Origin: Adiantum capillus-veneris
Lineage: Eukaryota; Streptophyta; Polypodiopsida; Polypodiales; Pteridaceae
Length of the DNA: 64,000 nt
Direction of reading: 5' to 3'
NCBI GenBank assembly: GCA_014529385.2
Contig: CM043953.1
Coordinates: forward strand, 78,730,338-78,794,337
The notes beneath the pieces are model-generated. The model saw only the letters and a list, made by a program, of their open reading frames with translations. It did no database searches and was not told the DNA's origin. Below are positions 57,998 through 64,000 of the stretch, piece by piece. The position numbers and the translations under genes were made by a program. The number at the start of each line of letters is the position of its first letter. Positions within the stretch are counted from its first letter, which is position 1.

Positions 57998-58700
57998 CCT
58001 ATCGCACCATGTACACCTTGTGGATCATACGAGCATGATCCTAGCAAGGTGTACAAGAGCAGGGATGGGGCTGTTGTGGCCAGACAGGGTCAGAAAGGCC
58101 ATGCGACAGAGGATTTGGTAGCTCTGTATATTTCAGTTTGGCCACTCTATGATGGATACTTGGGATAATCAAGATGATGAAAGCAGAATTACATCATCAA
58201 GGCCATTCACAGAGAGTACATGCTAGTAGAGGGGTACGATCCAGTCTCGAATGACTGGATTTTGAGCGTGGTGATTGCCACAATGTCACACCATTGGTCA
58301 TAGGCAAGAGATGGTACAGGGACGACAGTCCAAAGCCGGCATGGTTAGACACAGAGGAGTGGGTGAGGATTGCACGAGAGACACAAGACAATCCTCAGAG
58401 ATTTTAGCAGCAGAGAGATACAAGCAAAGCAACATGCTAGAGCGTCACATCTCGGGAGTGAAGGCTACAATACACTTCGGCATGAGTTTGTAATTATTAT
58501 ACGTATGCTTTAAATTGTCAAAAATGTATATGTTATTTGAAGATTTATCTTATGATTAAACCATAATTTTGTAAGAAGTTGCCGTGAAGCACCCTTCGAC
58601 ATGCCGAGAGGAGAATTATGGGTACAAGCAAGGACTTGTGGCCCTATTGACACAGCTACATGAGGAGGGAGAGACTGTCAACTGAGAGGCATTACCATGA
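57950..58700 (+). pseudogene. plus-strand coding-like remnant next to TNP2
   Basis: Divergent from TNP2, the plus strand has coding-like pieces: RWYRDDSPKPAWLDTEEWVR near 58310, LERHISGVKATIHF near 58440 and MPRGELWVQAR near 58605. The layout (a Trp-rich tryptic pattern, an HxSGxK motif and an RxELW motif) loosely recalls the Transposase_24 family of CACTA second proteins. I cannot confirm this. Confidence 0.3.
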
Positions 58701-58779
58701 GGGTGACATCCTCCATATATATATATATTTTAAAACATGTGGTCTTCTTGATATAATTATACTCATTCATTGTATACAT

Positions 58780-59189
58780 GTACTGTTTCACGCTTATGTT
58801 TATGGTTTTGCATTTCGTTTACGATTATGATTATGGTATGACAATCAGGTTATGCTTATGGTTTTTCAATTATGGTATGGCACATAGGTTATGGTCATGG
58901 TTTGGCAATCAAGTTATGGTTATATTTTGCAATGATGGTATGGTTGTTATGGTTATGGTATGACAAGCACGTTATGGTTATGTTATGGCAAGCAGGTTAT
59001 GTTTACGATTTTCCAAATATGGTTTGACAATCTTGTTACTTTTATGGATTGACATTCAGGTTACGGTTATGGTTTTGTTATGATGGTATGGCTATTATGG
59101 TTATGGTATGACAAGCAGGCTATGGTTATGGTATGACAAGCAAGTTATGGTTATGGTATGGCAAGTGGATTATGTTTATGGTTTTGCGG
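58780..59189. repeat. TTATGG-rich degenerate tandem repeat
   Basis: Words GGTTATGGTTATGGTATGAC and AAGCAGGTTATGG recur with variations throughout, giving a loose period of about 25-35 bases built on TTATGG. The frames across it are translations of the repeat. Confidence 0.85.
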
Positions 59190-60562
59190 TGTCAGGAGTT
59201 TTTTGGAGCAAGGGATTGCGCATATGTACATACACATGCATGGTGCATCAAATAAAGGATTGCCCATTTTCCAGAGCCAGGTGGTTATGTGGGGCCCACA
59301 TGTGTACAGGTAGGACAAGGTGTACATAGTGCATCGATTTTCACTATTACCAGTACCACTGTGTTTTTTCTATAATAAAGAGGAGTTGTTAGCACGTAAA
59401 ACTTCTCGAGGAAGCTATCCGCGGGCCGATGACATGAGGTAAGCAGGTGCGTCAGATGGCATCTAGTGGCGTCAGGAGGTCGAACGGGGTCAATACTTGC
59501 ACATAGATAAGTATAGACACGACGTGGGTGTTTTCTTGTGATACTTATGCAGAAAGGTCATCATGAGGACCATTTTTTGGGGCTACTTCACGTGGTGGCG
59601 GGATGCATTATTGGAAAAAGCTGAGTGCCAGGTGTGCGGATGATGCAAAAAAGGTGACAACTATGCACTGCGAGGTCAGTTTTTGGCCTGTTCGGGGTCC
59701 GTTTGAGGTCATCTAAAAGGCCAAGGGTGCCCAACTAATAAAGCTAAGTGTGGGAACTGAAAAACTAGAGAGAAGACCAGAAAAAACGTGGAGAAGAGAG
59801 GAGGAACAGCCACAGGTGTGTTTTTGGGATTTTTGGAGCCTGTTTTGGCCGTAAACTGCTCATCCGAGGTCGGATTTGAGCACTTTGACGTTGTAGGGTG
59901 GGGTTTTTGGGCGTTCCGGACGCAATGGCGCTGTCCATTTTTCCAAATTCCTCACAGATTTTTTGTTGTTTTTCTGTGTAATCTTCTCCGGTGAGTGAAG
60001 CCTCTGCTTAACTTTGTGGTTGTATCTGGTGTATTTCCTCAATACTGTGTAAACTATTTGCCCCATTGGTGTTGGGCTGAACTTCATTGAGTCTAAACAA
60101 CAGCAATTTTCCTCCTTTGAGCTGAATTGAGAGTGTGTGTGTGAGTGTGTATGTGTGAGTGTTGAGTGGGCAAGTGGGAAACCTCTCTCTTCTCACTCCG
60201 TCTGTGTGTTTCCTGTCTCGGCCAGGCTGGTTGTGTAAGCCGAGTGGTGTCCCATAATGTGTGTGTGTGTATCATCCCAAGAGTGTGTGTCCAGTCATTA
60301 TAGAGGCGCTGTGTGTGTTTTCATCCCGCTCACATTCTTTTGGGGCCCCCATGGAGGATCTTCTTCGAGTACCTTCTGCTTCGAGCTTCAAGCTTCGAGA
60401 TTTGGGATTACAGGTTGCAGACTACAGATTACAGATTACAGATTACAGGTTATAGGTTACAGGGACAGGGATAGGTACAGGTGATTCACACAGGTACATG
60501 TAGCTGGAGTACAGTGATATACTAGCAGTGGTGTCACTTGCAGTTGTTGTGGGTATGCATCA
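59190..60562 (+). repeat. gag-only Gypsy 5' LTR
   Basis: It starts TGTCAGGAGTTTTTTGGAGC and is duplicated at 62956. Identity is certain to 60237, where the window cuts the other copy. I place the end at CATCA (60558-60562) before TTTGGCGCCTG, which resembles a primer site of the TGGCGCC type, but the end could be earlier. It contains a TTACAG-rich repeat at 60405-60470. The 68-codon frame at 59788 is conserved in both LTRs only because the LTRs are. Confidence 0.75.
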
Positions 60563-60564
60563 TT

Positions 60565-60582
60565 TGGCGCCTGTTTGAGCGC
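60565..60582 (+). other. possible primer binding site, TGGCGCC type
   Basis: TGGCGCCTGTTTGAGCGC starts two or three bases after the proposed LTR end. TGGCGCC is a common Ty3/Gypsy primer-site start in plants. The counterpart in the Copia-A leader (6719) reads TGGCACCTATTTGAGCGC. Confidence 0.4.
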
Positions 60583-61413
60583 ATTGTCTATTGGATTGTA
60601 CGTTACTTGTGGAAATTGCCATGGTACGCCTTTGTGAAGCCATATATGGTTTTATTTGGCAGTCCCAGCCATTTCTGAGACTTGGTCTGGAAGATAGTCA
60701 TTTATGAGACTTGCCTATATGCGATTTGCATTAGCCTTCGTGTGAGGGTCGATAGCGTGAGGTTTTATTGAGCTGGGAGATTCTCAAATGTGGAGATCCT
60801 TTCGGTGATACAGGTAGCTGGAGCACCCTTTTCGTGACCTCGCCATAGGCTATGTACTAGTGAGTCCTATTTGATGCTCGGGTTCTATTGTTGACAGTTT
60901 ATGCATACATATACAGTCTATATTTTGGGTTCCTACTGCTCTGCTTCTGGGGAAACTCTGCCAAAATTTTTCCAAGTTATGATGGCTGGTCTTTTGGTCT
61001 TTTGAGCCATTTATGTTGTTATGCTTCTAAAATTCTTGCAAAATCAAAGGATAAGATAGGTGTGCTTTCTTGGGAGCTGCATGGTTGGCTTTAATGGATG
61101 ATCAAAATGGCCCTCAATTCACTCCTTTTCATTTAACTCAAAGAATCCAGATTAATGTTCATGTGTCCAGGAAGATCTTTTTCCAGCAGCGCCTAGTCTT
61201 TATGTTCGGGCCAAGAAGATTAAGAGAGATACTGGAATGTCCTTTGCCTGTTGTAATTCCGATGATCAACTATGAAAACTCATTTGATGTGCATGTGTTT
61301 GTCCTTATCTAAAGCTGAACTCCATTGAAGTTTCTGGGGATTGGGTAGTGAAAAGTTTTGGGTTCTTGCATGTGTGTTCGAAGAGGTTCTTAAAGCATTA
61401 AACTTGGGTAGCC
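60583..61413 (+). other. gag-only Gypsy leader with shared module
   Basis: Bases 60583-60985 match the Copia-A leader in order: TTTCTGAGACT, TTTGCATTAGCCTT, AGGGTCGATAGCGTGAG, GGTGATACAGGTAGCTGGAG, CCTCGCCATAGG, ATATACA, then GGGGAAACTCTGCCAAAATT at 60948. The remainder has an 80-codon frame at 61070 that I do not recognise. Confidence 0.75.
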
Positions 61414-61985
61414 ATGGCTTTCTCTTATCCGGAATTTCATGGAGGAAGTGGTGAAGATGCGTAAGACTTTCTGGAGCAAGTCGAGGTGGCATGCATAAGC
61501 AACAATATGTGTGATGAGGAGAAGATTTTGAGGCTATTTGGATTGCTTTTGAAAGATGAGGCCCGTGTTTGGTTCATGGATTTGGAAGCTAAAGAAGCAG
61601 TGGCTTCTTCTTATGGTTTGAGTCTTGAAAAGTTTATAGAAGCTTTTTTAGAGCGTTTCTAGGTTTTTGAAGATGCAAATGCAGTATGGAATGAGCTCAA
61701 TGCTCTTAAGGAAGGTTCTTGTCAAGGTGTTGATGCCTATGTACAAGGTTTTACAGATTTATGGACTCGTTGGTGTGTTGCTCTTAAGGATGAGACCCCC
61801 CCCTTGTTCATTGAAGAAAAGTTCTTTTGTTGATGGTTTGTCACCTTGGTTGCGGTTAGAGGTTGAGTTGAAGAGGCCCGAGTCTTTTGAAGATGCAGTA
61901 TGCATTGCAAAGCACAAGGAATGGAAGTTTAAGCGTCTTGAGGAACATGGTATCAGTACAGGTATGCATGTGCAAGATGGATTTG
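61414..61985 (+). pseudogene. gag: Ty3/Gypsy-type gag
   Basis: From the ATG at 61414 the frame reads MAFSYPEFHGGSGEDA, then a TAA (61462), then FLEQVEVACISNNMCDEEKI, RLFGLLLKDEARVWFMDLEA and FIEAFLERF, followed by a TAG (61660). It goes on through LNALKEGSCQGVDAYVQGFT to about 61820. There a frameshift after the C8 run (61796-61803) moves it to the frame with DGLSPWLRLEVELKRPESFE. This is the Retrotrans_gag (PF03732) pattern: DEEKI..L..LL..EA..W and GS...Y...F. No zinc knuckle was found. With two stops and one frameshift it is not translatable as one protein. Confidence 0.85.
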
Positions 61986-62905
61986 ACATGGAAGATGAAG
62001 TTAAGCCTAAGCAGGTGAAAAGTAGCCTATCCTATGATGTTTCTCGTTTCTTCCCAACGTCTATTGTGAAGCGTAAAGAGGTCTTGCACGTTGACAGGTT
62101 TATGGAAGAGCCTAAAGAGGTGAGTAATTCTTTGGATACACGATTGACAAGTCTTGAAGAGGATGCATTGGCTACTTGTGTACCTTGTGATTCTGTGTGT
62201 GAGTGTGAGGTCGAGGTTATTGATGATGAGCACGTATCTTTGGATACTAGTTCCTTGGAAATTAGGAAAGAGAGCAAGGTTGAGAGCCATTTTGTGGATT
62301 CGTTGGATGTGGAGCCTGTTTTGAAGCCATATTTTGATATATGTGCAGTGATTGAACCGATTTGTGACCATGATTGTGGTTTAGAGCAGGGATCTGTATT
62401 CTTGGAGACTGATGAACCCATGCTAGAAGCTATGGATAGTGGTGCTAGCCATGATTATGATGTGGATAAAGTTATGTGTGATGATGAGTATGCTTATGAT
62501 GATGAGAAGGGGTTTGGCATATATGAGTCCAATCTCAGCTATGTGGATGCCTATGCTAGGGATATGTGTGCTGCGGGGATACTTTTGTGCTTTGGATATC
62601 ACCAACTTTACCTTCACACAATGCTTTTAGCTACTTGGGTGCATGATTTGCAGGTTGTTGCTATGGCTGGTGAAGCCAAGATGCCAAGTGATGAGTCACT
62701 TGAGTTGTCTCTATCGGTTGGGTTGAATGTGGCATGCAATATTTATGCTTTTGGAAATCCAGACAAGGCGGATGTGTTAGTTGGATATGTCTATGGTGCA
62801 TTTTGGTTGATAGTTGACAAATGTAGGTGTGGTGTTATGATGCTTCTTGTGAATCAGGCGATATGCCTTTGGCCTTTTGATCCAGGTGGAATGAGCATCT
62901 ACTAG
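61820..62905 (+). CDS. uncharacterised acidic Cys-containing domain after gag
   Basis: After the gag core the frame stays open for about 360 codons to the stop at 62905 (it belongs to an open frame starting at 61667). Following ESFEDAVCIAKHKEWKFKRL comes an acidic region rich in Asp, Glu, Val and Cys (ATCVPCDSVCECEVEVIDDE, then IEPICDHDCGLEQGSVFLE). It ends in a more hydrophobic stretch (GILLCFGYHQLYLHTMLLAT, GVMMLLVNQAICLWPFD). No protease DTG/DSG, RT or integrase motif is visible; the DSGASHD at about 62437 is the only protease-like word and lacks its surroundings. The function is unknown. It stands where protease and pol should be. Confidence 0.5.
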   Translation, partial: SSFVDGLSPWLRLEVELKRPESFEDAVCIAKHKEWKFKRLEEHGISTGMHVQDGFDMEDEVKPKQVKSSLSYDVSRFFPTSIVKRKEVLHVDRFMEEPKEVSNSLDTRLTSLEEDALATCVPCDSVCECEVEVIDDEHVSLDTSSLEIRKESKVESHFVDSLDVEPVLKPYFDICAVIEPICDHDCGLEQGSVFLETDEPMLEAMDSGASHDYDVDKVMCDDEYAYDDEKGFGIYESNLSYVDAYARDMCAAGILLCFGYHQLYLHTMLLATWVHDLQVVAMAGEAKMPSDESLELSLSVGLNVACNIYAFGNPDKADVLVGYVYGAFWLIVDKCRCGVMMLLVNQAICLWPFDPGGMSIY

Positions 62906-62936
62906 TGCTGTTGCTGAGCATGAATGCTCTAGCAGG

Positions 62937-62949
62937 CTAGGGGGTGGGC
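62937..62949 (+). other. gag-only Gypsy polypurine tract
   Basis: GCTAGGGGGTGGGC lies a few bases before the 3' LTR start. Confidence 0.7.
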
Positions 62950-62955
62950 AAATTA

Positions 62956-64000
62956 TGTCAGGAGTTTTTTGGAGCAAGGGATTGCGCATATGTACATACA
63001 CATGCATGGTGCATCAAATAAAGGATTGCCCATTTTCCAGAGCCAGGTGGTTATGTGGGGCCCACATGTGTACAGGTAGGACAAGGTGTACATAGTGCAT
63101 CGATTTTCACTATTACCGGTACCACTGTGTTTTTTCTATAATAAAGAGGAGTTGTTAGCACGTAAAACTTCTCGAGGAAGCTATCCGCGGGCCGACGACA
63201 TGAGGTAAGCAGGTGCATCAGATGGCATCTAGTGGCGTCAGGAGGTCGAACGGGGTCAATACTTGCACGTGGATAAGTATAGACACGACGTGGGTGTTTT
63301 CTTGTGATACTTATGCAGAAAGGTCATCATGAGGACCATTTTTTGGGGCTACTTCACGTGGTGGCGGGATGCATTATTGGAAAAAGCTGAGTGCCAGGTG
63401 TGCGGATGATGCAAAAAAGGTGACAACTATGCACTGCGAGGTCAGTTTTTGGCATGTTCGGGGTCCGTTTGAGGTCATCTAAAAGGCCAAGGGTGCCCAA
63501 CTAATAAAGCTAAGTGTGGGAACTGAAAAACTAGAGAGAAGACCAGAAAAAACGTGGAGAAGAGAGGAGGAACAGCCGCAGGTGTGTTTTTGGGGTTTTT
63601 GGAGCCTGTTTTGGCCGTAAATTGCTCATCCGAGGTCGGATTTGAGCACTTTGACATTGTAGGGTGGGGTTTTTGGGCGTTCCGGACACAATGGCGCTGT
63701 CCATTTTTCCAAATTCCTCACAGATTTTCTGCTATTTTTCTATGTAATCTTCTCCTGTGAGTGAAGCCTCTGAAACTTTGTGGTTGTATCTGGTGTATTT
63801 CCTCAATACTGTGTAAACTATTTGCCCCATTGGTGTTGGGCTGAACTTCATTGAGTCTAAACAACAGCAATTTGCCTCCTTTGAGCTGAATTGAGAGTGT
63901 GTGTGTGAGTGTGTATGTGTGAGTGTTGAGTGGGCAAGTGGGAAATCTCTCTCTTCTCACTCCGTCTGTGTGTTTCCTGTCTCGGCCAGGCTGGTTGTGT
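62956..64000 (+). repeat. gag-only Gypsy 3' LTR, cut by window end
   Basis: It begins TGTCAGGAGTTTTTTGGAGC and follows the 5' LTR through to GGCCAGGCTGGTTGTGT at the last base. Differences are a handful of substitutions and one 3-base gap near 63771. Confidence 0.92.

Larger units (their letters stand above)
52121..58700 (-). mobile_element. CACTA (En/Spm) DNA transposon, decayed
   Basis: The left end is CACTACAAGA at 52121, the canonical CACTA terminus. It is followed by a subterminal stretch with TTTTGACGTCAAAAT and GGCGTCGTATA of the kind seen in plant CACTA elements. A TNP2-type transposase pseudogene lies on the minus strand. The right terminus was not found, so the right limit given is only approximate. 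A 3-bp TSD cannot be tested. Confidence 0.75.
59190..64000 (+). mobile_element. gag-only Gypsy retrotransposon, runs off the window
   Basis: Left LTR from 59190, leader, Gypsy-type gag, an uncharacterised long frame, polypurine tract, and right LTR from 62956 to the window end. Neither protease, RT, RNase H nor integrase is present in the 2.4-kb interior. The LTRs match almost base for base over 1.04 kb, so it is the youngest insertion seen. The left flank is the TTATGG repeat. The right flank and TSD lie outside the window. Confidence 0.88.

Noticed and set aside
59788-59994. 68-codon frame, conserved at 63554-63760
   Set aside because: The conservation is that of the two LTRs as a whole; no domain or separate signal.
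1-64000. CRISPR arrays, operons, rRNA or tRNA genes
   Set aside because: All regularly spaced repeats here are tandem without unique spacers, and no RNA gene signature was found; the DNA is eukaryotic.

Overview
This 64 kb window is nuclear DNA of a vascular plant with a large, repeat-rich genome. It is essentially all transposable elements and the satellites that grow inside them. The grounds for calling it plant are: Ty1/Copia and Ty3/Gypsy elements primed by initiator tRNA-Met (TGGTATCAGAGC next to the LTR, seen five times), a chromodomain-bearing Gypsy (chromovirus) integrase, and a CACTA/En-Spm element with a TNP2-type transposase. A fern or gymnosperm would fit, but the sequence alone does not decide this. 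I found no convincing host protein gene, rRNA, tRNA or CRISPR array. Element names (Copia-A, Gypsy-B and so on) are my own labels.

Layout, left to right. 1-2720: decayed minus-strand coding remnant of unknown family. 2810-4690: irregular minisatellite rich in palindromes. 4727-11653: Copia-A, an almost complete element with 5-bp target-site duplications (ATACT), an unusually long leader, and a gag-pol broken by stops and frameshifts. 11659-13790: short repeats and a duplicated (TC)n block. About 13790-19529: Gypsy-D on the minus strand, heavily mutated. 19530-33849: Gypsy-A, with a 4.2-kb LTR full of 159-bp repeats. Copia-B (25478-31025, minus, TSD TTCCA) is nested inside it and is the best-preserved element in the window. 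33850-37816: Gypsy-B, a 5'-truncated chromovirus fused directly to the cut 3' LTR of Gypsy-A. 38217-40760: broken Copia pieces on the minus strand. About 41950-43870: an old gag-only Copia copy. About 43870-51000: Gypsy-C, interrupted by a gag-only Copia element (44415-47644, TSD GTTGT). 51070-52010: an 84-92 bp minisatellite. 52121 to about 58700: a CACTA element with a recognisable left end and a TNP2 pseudogene. 58780-59189: TTATGG-rich repeat. 59190 to beyond 64000: a gag-only Gypsy element whose two LTRs are nearly identical, so it is young.

How the parts relate: insertions can be ordered by nesting. Copia-B is younger than Gypsy-A, which is younger than Gypsy-D. The gag-only Copia is younger than Gypsy-C. 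Two elements encode only capsid (gag) and no polymerase, so they must have been mobilised by enzymes supplied from elsewhere. The most unusual signal is a leader module of several hundred bases that recurs between PBS and gag in two Copia elements and in the gag-only Gypsy element. These belong to different superfamilies, yet their leaders share long matching blocks in the same order, ending in a GGRRACTCTGYC motif upstream of gag.
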